From: Streptomyces rhizoryzae
GTDB lineage: Bacteria; Actinomycetota; Actinomycetes; Streptomycetales; Streptomycetaceae
DNA: 64,000 nucleotides
Direction of reading: 5' to 3'
Assembly (NCBI RefSeq): GCF_023155275.1
Contig: NZ_JALMUV010000029.1
Location: 38,742-102,741 of the forward strand
Below the pieces are notes generated by a model. It was not told the origin of the DNA and did not search any database. It saw only the letters and a program-made list of their open reading frames with translations. This document shows, piece by piece, positions 1 to 8,524 of the stretch (its first letter is position 1; each line of letters starts with the position of its first letter). The translations under genes were made by a program, and so were the position numbers.

Positions 1-491
1 CCGTCGGGCAGGTCCGGGTCGGGCTCCGGGAGGGTGGCCGGGTCTATCGCCCGCACCAGGCGGTTGAACTCCTTCAGCGTGAAGGTCCGCAGCCCGGCGG
101 AGTGGCCCATGGAGATGACCTGGGCGCGGTGGTCGCGGGTGGCGGTGAGGACCAGGTCGGCCCGGATGACGTGCTCGTCGAGCAGCTCGCGGCCGATGAA
201 GCCGGCCGGGTCCGCGCCGTAGTCGGCCAGCACCGTCGCCGCGTGCGCCTCCATGGGAGCGCCCTCATGGCCCCAGGTGCCCGCGCTCTCCACCAGCAGG
301 CCGCAGCCGCGGACCGCCTGCACCGAGCCCAGCCGCTCCTGGAGGGCGTGGCGGTGCAGCCGTTCGGTGATCGGCGAGCGGCAGACGTTGCCGGTGCTGA
401 CGTGGAGGATCCGGAAACAGGGCGCGGGGTCCGCCGGGGCGGAGAGGGGGACGCCGCCCGGGCCCGCTATGCCACGCCCCGGGGGCGGCAT
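1..491 (-). CDS. Low-molecular-weight protein-tyrosine-phosphatase-like protein (3' end outside window)
   Basis: The frame is open from an ATG at 491 to the window edge, so only the first ~163 residues are seen. After a ~25-residue Pro/Gly/Ala-rich extension the protein reads FRILHVSTGNVCRSPITERL, the P-loop region of low-molecular-weight tyrosine phosphatases. In that family the loop is C-x5-R with the first Cys as nucleophile. Here that position is Ser (AGC), while the following GNVCRSP is intact. The ATG overlaps the tsaC stop (TGATG), so the gene is probably co-translated with tsaC. Family assignment is secure. Phosphatase activity is doubtful because of the Cys-to-Ser change; it could be a phosphotyrosine-binding or other regulatory protein. 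The general-acid Asp loop would lie beyond the window. Confidence 0.8.
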   Translation of the reverse strand, partial: MPPPGRGIAGPGGVPLSAPADPAPCFRILHVSTGNVCRSPITERLHRHALQERLGSVQAVRGCGLLVESAGTWGHEGAPMEAHAATVLADYGADPAGFIGRELLDEHVIRADLVLTATRDHRAQVISMGHSAGLRTFTLKEFNRLVRAIDPATLPEPDPDLPD

Positions 492-1138
492 CAATTGGCC
501 ACCTCGAGCTCGGGTACGACCTTGCGGAGCTCCTCCGCGCTCAGCGCGCCCTCGCGCAGCAGCACCGGAACCGCGCCGGTGACGTCCACGATCGAGGAGG
601 GCACCGCGGCGGGCGTCGGGCCGCCGTCGAGGTAGACCGAGACCGAGTCGCCGAGCATCTCCTGGGCCGCGTCGCAGTCCTGCGGCGAGGGGTGGCCGGT
701 GAGGTTGGCGCTGGAGACCGCCATCGGGCCGAACTCGTTGAGCAGTTCGATGGCGACCGGGTGCAGCGGCATCCGGACCGCGACCGTGCCGCGGGTCTCG
801 CCCAGGTCCCAGGTCAGCGACGGCTGGTGCTTGGCGACCAGGGTCAGCGCCCCCGGCCAGAACGCGTCGACCAGCTCCCACGCCTGCTCGGAGAACTCGG
901 TGACCAGGCCGTGCAGGGTGTTGGGGGAACCGACCAGGACCGGGGAGGGCATCCCCCGGCCGCGGCCCTTGGCCTCCAGCAGGTCGCCGACCGCCTCCGG
1001 GCTGAAGGCGTCCGCGCCGATGCCGTAGACGGTGTCGGTCGGCAGCACGACCAGCTCGCCGCGGCGGACGGCCGAGGCGGCCTCACGCAGGCCGGTCGCG
1101 CGGTCGGTCGCGTCGCTGCAGTCGTATCGCCGTGCCAT
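491..1138 (-). CDS. tsaC: L-threonylcarbamoyladenylate synthase
   Basis: A 215-residue YrdC/Sua5-family protein that makes threonylcarbamoyl-AMP from threonine, bicarbonate and ATP, the first step of the t6A37 modification of ANN-decoding tRNAs. The typical ATP-binding block VLPTDTVYGIGADAFS is near residues 31-46, followed by PVLVG, FWPGALTL, VAVRMP and AVSSANLTGHPS. Length matches the short TsaC type; there is no extra C-terminal Sua5 domain. The ATG at 1138 is preceded by GAGGAGG at good spacing. It lies downstream of prfA and prmC on the same strand, a common actinobacterial order grouping translation-fidelity genes, and its stop overlaps the phosphatase-like gene. Confidence 0.95.
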   Translation of the reverse strand: MARRYDCSDATDRATGLREAASAVRRGELVVLPTDTVYGIGADAFSPEAVGDLLEAKGRGRGMPSPVLVGSPNTLHGLVTEFSEQAWELVDAFWPGALTLVAKHQPSLTWDLGETRGTVAVRMPLHPVAIELLNEFGPMAVSSANLTGHPSPQDCDAAQEMLGDSVSVYLDGGPTPAAVPSSIVDVTGAVPVLLREGALSAEELRKVVPELEVAN

Positions 1139-1220
1139 TAGCGGTCCTCCTCGTGCGGAACGGTTACGCGGAACGAATACTGCCGGTGCGTCGGTGGCAC
1201 CGGGCGCCGGGGCGGGCGGT

Positions 1221-2066
1221 TCATGGCGTCGCCCGCCGCGCGGTGGCGAAACGGGGCCGGTTGTTGAGGTCGGGGTGGTCGGCCGCGTCCGCCCAGCCCT
1301 GCTCCTCGCTAAAGATCCACGGCACCTGCCCGCCCTGGGTGTCGGCGTGCTCGACGACGACCACGCCACCGGGCCGCAGCAGGCGGTGCGCGGTCCGCTC
1401 GATGCCCCGGATGGTGTCCAGGCCGTCCTCGCCCGAGAACAGCGCCAGCTCCGGGTCGTGGTCGCGGGCTTCCGGCGCCACGTGCTCCCACTCGGTGAGC
1501 GGGATGTACGGCGGATTGGAGATCACCAGGTCGACCTGCCCGTCCAGTTCGGGAAGCGCGGAGAGCGCGTCGCCGTGGTGGAGAACGACGCGGGACCCCT
1601 CGACGTTCTGGCGGGCGTACCCCAGGGCGTCCTCGGACAGCTCCACGGCATGCACCCGGGACCGCGGCACCTCCTGCGCCAGGGCCAGGGCGATCGCCCC
1701 GGAGCCGGTGCACAGGTCGACGATCAGCGGTTCGACGACGTCCATGGCGCGCACCGCGTCTATGGCCCAGCCGACCACCGACTCGGTCTCCGGGCGGGGG
1801 ACGAACACCCCTGGCCCGACGGCGAGTTCGAGGTAGCGGAAGAACGCCCGGCCGGTGATGTGCTGGAGGGGTTCGCGCGCCTCGCGGCGCGCGATGGCCT
1901 CCCAGTAGCGGGCGTCGAAGTCCGCGTCGGGCACGGTGTGCAGCTGGCTGCGCTTGACGCCGTGCACGTGCGCGGCCAGTTCCTCGGCGTCGAAGCGCGG
2001 TGAGGGCACGCCGGCGTCGGCCAGCCGCTGGGTGGCCTGGGCCACCTCGGCGAGCAGCAGGTTCAC
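1221..2066 (-). CDS. prmC: Peptide chain release factor N5-glutamine methyltransferase
   Basis: A 281-residue PrmC/HemK-family enzyme that uses S-adenosylmethionine to methylate the Gln of the GGQ motif in release factors. An N-terminal helical substrate-binding domain (about 1-75) precedes the Rossmann methyltransferase domain, with the SAM-binding DLCTGSGAIAL near residues 117-127 and the catalytic NPPY at about 184-187. The start is GTG at 2066, with GGAGG six bases upstream. It follows prfA, whose product is its substrate, by only 36 bp, so the two are almost surely in one operon. Confidence 0.97.
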   Translation of the reverse strand: MNLLLAEVAQATQRLADAGVPSPRFDAEELAAHVHGVKRSQLHTVPDADFDARYWEAIARREAREPLQHITGRAFFRYLELAVGPGVFVPRPETESVVGWAIDAVRAMDVVEPLIVDLCTGSGAIALALAQEVPRSRVHAVELSEDALGYARQNVEGSRVVLHHGDALSALPELDGQVDLVISNPPYIPLTEWEHVAPEARDHDPELALFSGEDGLDTIRGIERTAHRLLRPGGVVVVEHADTQGGQVPWIFSEEQGWADAADHPDLNNRPRFATARRATP

Positions 2067-2102
2067 GGGGGTCCTCCAGCCGTGCGGACGGGTTGTGCGG
2101 TC

Positions 2103-3173
2103 TTACTGGGCGGCGGCGAGCTTGGCCGCCGCGTCGGCGTCGACGCACGCCTGGATGACCGGGTCCAGCTCGCCGTCGAGCACCTGGTCGAGGTTGTACG
2201 CCTTGAAGCCGACCCGGTGGTCCGAGATGCGGTTCTCGGGGAAGTTGTAGGTGCGGATGCGCTCGGAGCGGTCGACCGTGCGCACCTGGCTGCGCCGGGC
2301 GTCGGACGCCTCCCGCTCGGCCTCCTCCTGGGCCGCGGCCAGCAGCCGGGAGCGGAGGATGCGCAGCGCCTGCTCCTTGTTCTGGAGCTGGCTCTTCTCG
2401 TTCTGGCAGGAGACCACGATGCCGGTGGGCAGGTGGGTGATGCGGACCGCGGAGTCGGTGGTGTTGACGGACTGGCCGCCGGGCCCGGAGGAGCGGTAGA
2501 CGTCGATCCGCAGGTCGCCTGCGTTGATCTCCACCTCGACCTCCTCGGCCTCGGGGGTGACCAGCACGCCGGCCGCGGAGGTGTGGATCCGGCCCTGGGA
2601 CTCGGTGGCGGGCACCCGCTGGACGCGGTGCACCCCGCCCTCGTACTTCAGCCGCGCCCAGACGCCCTGGCCGGGCTCGGTGCCGCCCTTGGTCTTCACC
2701 GCGACCTGGACGTCCTTGTAGCCGCCGAGGTCGGACTCGTTGGCGTCGAGGATCTCGGTCTTCCAGCCGACCCGCTCCGCGTAGCGCAGGTACATCCGCA
2801 GCAGGTCGCCGGCGAACAGCGCGGACTCCTCGCCGCCCTCGCCGGCCTTGACCTCCAGGATGACGTCCTTGTCGTCGCTGGGGTCGCGCGGGACGAGCAG
2901 CAGGCGCAGCTTCTCGGTCAGCTCCTCGCGGCGGGCGTCGAGCTCCTTGACCTCGTCGGCGAAGTCCGGGTCGTCCGCGGCCAGTTCGCGGGCGGTCTCG
3001 ATGTCGTCGCCGGTCCGCTTCCACGCGCGGTACGTGGTGATGATCGGGGTCAGTTCGGCGTAGCGCTTGTGGAGCCGCATGGCCTCGCGCTGGTCCGCGT
3101 GGACCGCGGGGTCGGCCAGCCGCTTCTCGAGGCCGGCGTGCTCGCCGACCAGTTCCTCGACCGCCTCGAACAT
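2103..3173 (-). CDS. prfA: Peptide chain release factor 1
   Basis: A 356-residue class I release factor that reads UAA and UAG in the ribosomal A site. The stop-codon recognition tripeptide PAT (RF1 type, as opposed to SPF in RF2) is at about 188-190. The peptidyl-tRNA hydrolysis motif GGQ is at about 232-234, and the conserved RTYNFPENR block follows. Length is normal for RF1. It lies between rpmE and prmC on the same strand. An rpmE-prfA-prmC-tsaC order is usual in actinobacteria. Confidence 0.98.
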   Translation of the reverse strand: MFEAVEELVGEHAGLEKRLADPAVHADQREAMRLHKRYAELTPIITTYRAWKRTGDDIETARELAADDPDFADEVKELDARREELTEKLRLLLVPRDPSDDKDVILEVKAGEGGEESALFAGDLLRMYLRYAERVGWKTEILDANESDLGGYKDVQVAVKTKGGTEPGQGVWARLKYEGGVHRVQRVPATESQGRIHTSAAGVLVTPEAEEVEVEINAGDLRIDVYRSSGPGGQSVNTTDSAVRITHLPTGIVVSCQNEKSQLQNKEQALRILRSRLLAAAQEEAEREASDARRSQVRTVDRSERIRTYNFPENRISDHRVGFKAYNLDQVLDGELDPVIQACVDADAAAKLAAAQ

Positions 3174-3285
3174 CGTGTGTTCCTCTGCTGACTGCTGGTG
3201 TGGCTTCCCGGGGCCGCGGGGCCCCGTTGCCGCGGTGCGGCGGGCCGTCCCCGGCCGGGCGGACCAAGGGTACGGACGACAAAGA

Positions 3286-3329
3286 CGCCGGTCCGGTCCC
3301 CCCTGTCCGGGGGCGACCGGAGACCGGCG
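3286..3329 (-). terminator. Inverted repeat after rpmE
   Basis: An imperfect GC-rich hairpin lies just downstream of the rpmE stop: GCCGGTCTCCGGTC and C5 on one side pair with G5, GACCGG and CCGGC on the other, with a loop of about 4-5 nt. There is no clear T tract. It could terminate or attenuate transcription between rpmE and prfA. Confidence 0.5.
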
Positions 3330-3341
3330 CCTTGCGGGTCG

Positions 3342-3566
3342 CTACTTCTTGGCGGCCTTGGCGTTCTTGCCGAAGCGGGCCTCGAAGCGGGCCACGCGGC
3401 CGCCCGTGTCCAGGATCTTCTGCTTGCCGGTGTAGAACGGGTGGCACTCGGAGCAGATGTCGGCACGGATGGTGCCGCCGGCCACGGTGCTACGGGTGGT
3501 GAACGACGCGCCGCAGGTGCAGCTGACCTGGGTCTCGACGTACTCCGGGTGGATGTCGCGCTTCAA
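3342..3566 (-). CDS. rpmE: 50S ribosomal protein L31 (zinc-binding form)
   Basis: A 74-residue L31 starting at a TTG (3566) with AGGAGA five bases upstream. Four cysteines, C-x-C near residues 16-18 and C-x2-C near 37-40, mark the zinc-containing C+ type. Streptomyces usually also carry a zinc-independent paralogue under Zur control elsewhere; none is in this window. Other typical L31 blocks are MKRDIHPEY and HPFYTGKQKILDTGGRVARF. It lies between the LCP gene and prfA on the same strand. Confidence 0.97.
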   Translation of the reverse strand: MKRDIHPEYVETQVSCTCGASFTTRSTVAGGTIRADICSECHPFYTGKQKILDTGGRVARFEARFGKNAKAAKK

Positions 3567-3718
3567 GGGATTCTCCTAGGTTCGGGAGTGCACCGGGTCG
3601 TGGCGCGTTTTGCGTCACGTGAACCGGGGCCGACGATCCAGTCTGCCAGGACTGGCCGTATCTCCCAAAACCGGGGTACGGCCACCGGTATTCCCCGGTC
3701 CTTGCCGGGCGGCCGCGG

Positions 3719-4843
3719 CTACTTGACGTAGTGGGCCGTGCCGCCCTTGTCACCTGCGGAGCCCTTGGTGGCCGACGCGGGGATGGCGCGGTCGTTGCGC
3801 AGCGCGTCCCAGACGGTGCGGCTCTGTGCGGCCAGCGGCAGCACCCGGTCGGGGTTGGCCGGGTCGTAGGCGACCGGCAGGGTGACCATGTGGATGCTGT
3901 CCGAGGGGATCCCGCCGAGCTCCTTGCCCAGGCCGGTCAGCGCGGTGACCGAGTTGAGGTCGGTGTCGGTGGTGACGGCCTTGGTCGCGGTGTCGGCGAT
4001 GTCGTAGAGCTTGGCCGGGTTGGAGAGCACGCCGACGCTGCGGACCTGCTTCATCAGCGCCTTGACGAAGGTCTGCTGGAGCTGGATGCGGCCCAGGTCG
4101 CTGCCGTCGCCGCCGGGGACGCCGTGCCGGGTGCGCACCAGGCCGAGGGCGTCCTCGCCGTTGAGGGTGTGGGTGCCGGGCGTCAGGTGCAGGTGGCTGT
4201 AGCGGTCGTTGATCGGCTTGGTGGTGGTGATCTCGACCCCGCCGAGCGCGTCGATGAGCTTCTTGAAGCCGGTGAAGTCGACCTCCAGGAAGTGGTCCAT
4301 GCGGATCCCGCTCATCGACTCCACGGTCTTGACCGCGCAGGCCGGGCCGCCGACCTCGAAGGCGGTGTTGAACATCACCCGGCGCTGCCCGGGGACGTTG
4401 CGGCCGTTCGCGGTGCAGTCGGGCCGGGTGATCAGGGTGTCCCGGGGGATGCTGACGACGCTGGCCTTCCGGTGGCCCTGGTAGACGTGCACGACCATCG
4501 CGGTGTCGGAGCGGGCGCCGCCCTCGTCCCGGCCGTAGGAGGCGTTCTTGCCGGCCCGGGAGTCGGAGCCCATGACGAGGATGTCCATCGAGCCGTTGTC
4601 GATGTTCTTCGGCCGGTCGCGGCCGAGCGCGGCGTTGATGTCGACGCCCTTGAGGTTGCCGTTGAACTTGAAGTAGAGGTACCCCAGGCCCGCGCCGCCC
4701 AGCAGGACCGCGCTGACCAGCGCGCACAGCGTGGTGGTCAGGATCCGGCGGCGCCGGGGCGGGGACTTGCGCCGGCGGCCGGTGGGGCGTATCGCACGGC
4801 CGCGGCTGCCGTCCTGCCGTGCGCTCCGGTCGCTTGGCGCCAT
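3719..4843 (-). CDS. LCP (LytR-CpsA-Psr) family cell-wall glycopolymer ligase
   Basis: A 374-residue membrane-anchored protein. A basic N-terminus (1-35) precedes one transmembrane segment (about 36-57) and an extracytoplasmic LCP domain. Family motifs are visible: DILVMGSDSRAG, RSDTAMVVHV, SIPRDT, FTGFKKLIDALGGVEI and LVRTRHGVPGGDGSDLGRIQLQQ written here only in outline. LCP enzymes transfer polyprenyl-linked teichoic-acid-type polymers onto peptidoglycan. The ATG at 4843 has TGAGGAGC upstream. It follows rho by a 335-bp gap that holds a strong hairpin and a possible promoter, so it probably has its own transcript. The specific polymer cannot be told. Confidence 0.92.
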   Translation of the reverse strand: MAPSDRSARQDGSRGRAIRPTGRRRKSPPRRRRILTTTLCALVSAVLLGGAGLGYLYFKFNGNLKGVDINAALGRDRPKNIDNGSMDILVMGSDSRAGKNASYGRDEGGARSDTAMVVHVYQGHRKASVVSIPRDTLITRPDCTANGRNVPGQRRVMFNTAFEVGGPACAVKTVESMSGIRMDHFLEVDFTGFKKLIDALGGVEITTTKPINDRYSHLHLTPGTHTLNGEDALGLVRTRHGVPGGDGSDLGRIQLQQTFVKALMKQVRSVGVLSNPAKLYDIADTATKAVTTDTDLNSVTALTGLGKELGGIPSDSIHMVTLPVAYDPANPDRVLPLAAQSRTVWDALRNDRAIPASATKGSAGDKGGTAHYVK

Positions 4844-5051
4844 CTGCTCCTCAGCCCTTCGTCGGTCGACTGCTCCTCGCCGTCACCTGTGCCGTAGGCG
4901 GTTGATTGCCCAATCAGACGGGAGGCCGACCGGAAGGGTTGCACAGGGCGTTATGAGCGTTTTCTTAGAAAGACTCCCGCCCCGGCGCCGGCGCGGCCCC
5001 CGTTTCACCACTCTCACCAGGCATTTCGCCGCACCGAACGCTCCGCCGGAA

Positions 5052-5089
5052 ACTGCGTACGCAGTACGAATCTGTGCGGAACGTCTCAA
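5052..5089 (-). promoter_or_regulatory. Possible LCP-gene promoter overlapped by a perfect 14-bp palindrome
   Basis: On the minus strand TTGAGA (5089-5084) and TACTGC (5066-5061) are separated by 17 bp, a reasonable -35/-10 pair for the LCP gene. ACTGCGTACGCAGT (5052-5065) is a perfect 14-bp palindrome that covers most of this -10 box, so it could be a repressor operator. The regulator is unknown. The 4844-5051 stretch between it and the LCP start holds no ORF I would support. Confidence 0.4.
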
Positions 5090-5108
5090 GCGGGACGCGG
5101 CGCGACGG

Positions 5109-5161
5109 CGGAACGGCCGGGCCCCCTCGTCCGCGGGGGACGAGGGGGCCCGGCCGTTCCG
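5109..5161 (-). terminator. Strong hairpin terminator downstream of rho
   Basis: A perfect 24-bp inverted repeat (arms 5109-5132 and 5138-5161, loop GCGGG) lies 18 bp past the rho stop codon. It has no T-rich tail, as is common for Streptomyces terminators. It separates rho from the LCP gene. Confidence 0.85.
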
Positions 5162-5178
5162 GCGCGCGGCCGCGGGCG

Positions 5179-7230
5179 TCAGTCGTTGCCGTTGCCCGTG
5201 GTCGGCGTCGTCTTCTGGATCTGGAGCAGGAACTCCGCGTTGGACTTCGTCTGCTTCATCTTGTCCAGCAGCAGCTCGATGGCCTGCTGCTGGTCCAGCG
5301 CGTGCAGCACCCGGCGCAGCTTCCAGACGATGGACAGCTCCTCGCTGCCCATGAGGATCTCCTCCTTGCGGGTGCTGGACGCGTCCACGTCCACCGCGGG
5401 GAAGATGCGCTTGTCGGAGAGCTTGCGATCGAGCTTGAGCTCCAGGTTGCCGGTGCCCTTGAACTCCTCGAAGATCACCTCGTCCATCCGGGAGCCGGTC
5501 TCGACCAGCGCGGTGGCCAGGATGGTCAGCGAACCGCCGTCCTCGATGTTCCGCGCGGCACCGAAGAAGCGCTTCGGCGGGTAGAGCGCGGTCGAGTCGA
5601 CACCACCGGACAGGATGCGGCCGGAGGCGGGCGCCGCGAGGTTGTACGCGCGGCCCAGGCGGGTGATGGAGTCCAGCAGCACGACCACGTCGTGACCCAG
5701 CTCGACGAGGCGCTTGGCGCGCTCGATGGCCAGCTCGGCGACGGTGGTGTGGTCCTCGGCCGGGCGGTCGAAGGTCGAGGAGATGACCTCGCCCTTGACC
5801 GACCGCTGCATGTCGGTGACCTCTTCGGGACGCTCGTCGACGAGGACGACCATCAGGTGGCACTCGGGGTTGTTGCGGGTGATCGAGTTGGCGATCGCCT
5901 GCATGATCATGGTCTTGCCGGTCTTCGGCGGCGCCACGATCAGACCGCGCTGGCCCTTGCCGATCGGGGTGATCAGGTCGATGATCCGGGTCGTCAGCCC
6001 GCCCGACTCACCCTCCAGGCGCAGCCGCTCCTGCGGGTAAAGGGGCGTCAGCTTCCCGAACTCGGCGCGCTGGCGGCCCTGTTCGGGCGCCATGCTGTTG
6101 ACGCTGTCCAGCCGCACCAGGGCGTTGAACTTCTCGCGCCGCTCGCCGTCCTTGGGCTGGCGGACCGCGCCGGTGACGTGGTCGCCCTTGCGCAGGCCGT
6201 TCTTGCGGACCTGGGCGAGCGAGACGTACACGTCGTTCGGCCCGGGGAGGTAGCCGGAGGTCCGGATGAACGCGTAGTTGTCGAGGATGTCGAGGATGCC
6301 CGCGACGGGGATCAGCACGTCGTCCTCGGACAGCTGCGGCTCGTTGGCGAACTCCTCGCGGCCGCGGCGGCCCCGGCGGTCGCGGTAGCGCCCGCGCCGG
6401 CCGCGCCGGCCGCCGTCGAAGTCCTCGTCGTCGCCGTCCCGGCGGTCGCGCTGGCGGTTGCCGCCCTGACCGCCGCCGTCGCCGGCGTCGCTCTTGCGGC
6501 GGTCCCCCCGGTCGCGGTCCCGCTCCCGGTCCCGGTCGCGGTCCCGCCGGCCGCGCTCGCCCTTCTGGCCGCGCTCCTGGCGGTCACCGCGCTCCTGGCG
6601 CTCGCCGCCCTTGGCGGACCGGCCGTCGCCGGCGTCCTGCGCGGCGGTCTCGGTACGGGCCTCGGTCTTGACCGCGGTGGCGGCCTCGGCCTTGGTCTCG
6701 CCCTCGGGGCTGCCCGCGGGGGCGGTGGCCCGGCGCCGGCGGCGCTCACCGGCCGGGGCCTCGTCGGTGGGGGCACCTCCCTGGTCGAGCGAAGCCGAGA
6801 CCTTGGGGGACGGCTGGCCGGGGATGTCGATCTGCTGCTGGGCCCCGGCCTTCTCCCCGGTCTTGACCGCCTTGGCGGCCTTCTCGGTCTTGGCCGCCGG
6901 CTCGGCCTCCTCGCCGGTACGGGCCTTGGAGGTCGTACGGCGCTTGGGCTTGGTCTCGGTGTCGGCGGGCGCGTCGGCCTTGGCAGCGGTTCCGGAGCCG
7001 GCTGCCTGCCTCTCCTTGATGACCTCGATCAGCTGGCTCTTGCGCATCCGCGCGGTGCCCTTGATACCGAGGCCGGAGGCAACCTGCTGCAGCTCCGCCA
7101 GGACCATGCCCTCAAGGCCGGTGCCGGAACGGCGGCGCCGCGTGGTGGCAGGCGCGGCGGGAGCGTCCGTGGCGGGCGTGGTGGCACTGCCATCGGTGCG
7201 CGCGCCCATCAGATCGGTGGTGTCGCTCAC
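5179..7230 (-). CDS. rho: Transcription termination factor Rho
   Basis: A 683-residue hexameric RNA-dependent ATPase/helicase. A Rho_N-type segment lies at about 38-77. A long low-complexity insertion follows (about 80-295) that includes an Arg/Asp/Gly-rich tract at about 205-292, typical of high-GC actinobacterial Rho. Next are the cold-shock-like RNA-binding domain (about 305-375) and the ATPase core with Walker A PPKTGKT near 434-440, VDERPEEVTDM and LDSITRLGRAYN. The start is GTG at 7230 with AAGGA seven bases upstream. E. coli Rho is ~420 residues, so nearly all extra length is the insertion, which is known in the family to add RNA affinity. It follows thrB on the same strand after a 376-bp structured leader. 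Confidence 0.98.
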   Translation of the reverse strand: MSDTTDLMGARTDGSATTPATDAPAAPATTRRRRSGTGLEGMVLAELQQVASGLGIKGTARMRKSQLIEVIKERQAAGSGTAAKADAPADTETKPKRRTTSKARTGEEAEPAAKTEKAAKAVKTGEKAGAQQQIDIPGQPSPKVSASLDQGGAPTDEAPAGERRRRRATAPAGSPEGETKAEAATAVKTEARTETAAQDAGDGRSAKGGERQERGDRQERGQKGERGRRDRDRDRERDRDRGDRRKSDAGDGGGQGGNRQRDRRDGDDEDFDGGRRGRRGRYRDRRGRRGREEFANEPQLSEDDVLIPVAGILDILDNYAFIRTSGYLPGPNDVYVSLAQVRKNGLRKGDHVTGAVRQPKDGERREKFNALVRLDSVNSMAPEQGRQRAEFGKLTPLYPQERLRLEGESGGLTTRIIDLITPIGKGQRGLIVAPPKTGKTMIMQAIANSITRNNPECHLMVVLVDERPEEVTDMQRSVKGEVISSTFDRPAEDHTTVAELAIERAKRLVELGHDVVVLLDSITRLGRAYNLAAPASGRILSGGVDSTALYPPKRFFGAARNIEDGGSLTILATALVETGSRMDEVIFEEFKGTGNLELKLDRKLSDKRIFPAVDVDASSTRKEEILMGSEELSIVWKLRRVLHALDQQQAIELLLDKMKQTKSNAEFLLQIQKTTPTTGNGND

Positions 7231-7606
7231 GAAGGGTCCTTCCCTGGAGCGGGCGTCGGCCTGTCTGGCTCGGCGACCGGTTGTGCTGTCCGGCTGGGTC
7301 CTTGGTCTTGCGGACCGGGCCGGGGCGGTGGTCCCGCCGGATACGGCGGAAAGATCAATTCAGGGCTCCGGCGTGAAGATGTTGAGGTGTGGCTGGTGTC
7401 GTCACGCCGATTCCGGAGCTTTGCTCACTCCTGCTCAGGACAAAAGCTCCAAGCAGTTTGGGAGGCTCCCGGAAGAAAGTGGTCCCGATGGGGGACCCGA
7501 AGCACCGCGCCAGACTGGCGTCGGGTACTGACTTGAGGTTAACACTACCGGATCCAACAAACATTCCCCCTCTCCAAGACCGGCAATCGTTGATCACTCC
7601 GTGTGA
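7231..7606 (-). promoter_or_regulatory. rho leader region with two adjacent hairpins
   Basis: This 376-bp gap between thrB and rho has no convincing ORF. On the minus strand it carries a hairpin GGAGCTTT/AAAGCTCC (7450-7443 with 7422-7415), then five bases later CGGCGTGA/TCACGCCG (7409-7402 with 7376-7369). The GAGC that follows the second hairpin can also pair with GCTC of the first, so alternative folds are possible. A -10-like TAGTGT lies further upstream on the same strand. Rho is autoregulated through its leader in other bacteria, so a regulatory role here is plausible but inferred. Confidence 0.45.
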
Positions 7607-8524
7607 TCACCCGGCGAGCGGCAGCACACACGTGCCGACCGCGTCGAGGGTCAGCCGGTTGGCCGCCCACCCCTCTCCCGCCAGCGCCGCGACCTTGTCG
7701 GCCGTGGCCTCTTCCACCAGCGCGAGCACCGTGGGGCCCGCACCGGAGATGACCGCGGGGACGCCGTCCGCGCGCAGTCGGTTCACCAGGCCCACGCTCT
7801 CCGGCATCGCGGGGGCGCGGTAGTCCTGGTGAAGTCGGTCCTCGGTCGCGGCGAGCAGCAGCTCGGGGCGCCTGGTCAGGGCCTCGACGAGCAGTGCGGC
7901 GCGGCCGGCGTTGGCCGCCGCGTCCCCGTGCGGGACGGTGCGCGGCAGCAGCCCGCGGGCGGTCTCGGTCAGTACCGGCTTCCCCGGGACGAAGACCACC
8001 GGAACGACGGAAGGGGCCGGTTCCATCCGGATCGCCCGCGCGGTGCCGGTGTCCGTCCAGGCGAGCGTGAAACCGCCGAGCAGGCAGGCGGCGACGTTGT
8101 CGGGGTGGCCCTCGATCTCGTTGGCCAGCTCCAGCAGCGCGGCGTCGTCGAGCTTCTGCTCGCCGCCTATCGTCACGGCGCGGGCGGCGACGATCCCGGC
8201 GCAGATGGCGGCCGAGGAGGAGCCCAGGCCGCGGCCGTGCGGGATGCGGTTGGCGCAGACGATCTCCAGGCCGCGCGGCTGCCCCCCGAGCACGTCGAAG
8301 GCGGCGCGCATGGCCCGTACGAGCAGGTGGCTCTCGTCGCGCGGCAGCGTGTCGGCCCCCTCGCCGGCGATGTCGACGTGCAGGCCGGAGTCGGCGACCC
8401 GTACCACGACGTCGTCGTACAGGCCCAGGGAAAGACCCAGGGCATCGAAGCCGGGACCGAGATTGGCGCTGGTAGCGGGGGTGCGCACCCGGACGGCGGC
8501 GGCGCGGAACGCGGGACCGGCCAT
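7607..8524 (-). CDS. thrB: Homoserine kinase
   Basis: A 305-residue GHMP-family kinase that phosphorylates homoserine at the O-gamma position with ATP, feeding ThrC. Motif 1 is VRTPATSANLGPGFDALGL near residues 11-29, motif 2 is IPHGRGLGSSSAAICAG (the phosphate-binding loop), and the C-terminal GHMP motif is AVISGAGPTVLAL. I chose the ATG at 8524, which has AAGGAGA upstream and gives the family-typical MAGPAF start; an in-frame ATG further up has no ribosome-binding site. It is the last gene of the hom-thrC-thrB group. Confidence 0.97.
   Translation of the reverse strand: MAGPAFRAAAVRVRTPATSANLGPGFDALGLSLGLYDDVVVRVADSGLHVDIAGEGADTLPRDESHLLVRAMRAAFDVLGGQPRGLEIVCANRIPHGRGLGSSSAAICAGIVAARAVTIGGEQKLDDAALLELANEIEGHPDNVAACLLGGFTLAWTDTGTARAIRMEPAPSVVPVVFVPGKPVLTETARGLLPRTVPHGDAAANAGRAALLVEALTRRPELLLAATEDRLHQDYRAPAMPESVGLVNRLRADGVPAVISGAGPTVLALVEEATADKVAALAGEGWAANRLTLDAVGTCVLPLAG

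Noticed and set aside
7355..7597. An 80-codon frame in the rho leader as a possible leader peptide
   Set aside because: There is no ribosome-binding site or conserved pattern, and it overlaps the predicted RNA hairpins.
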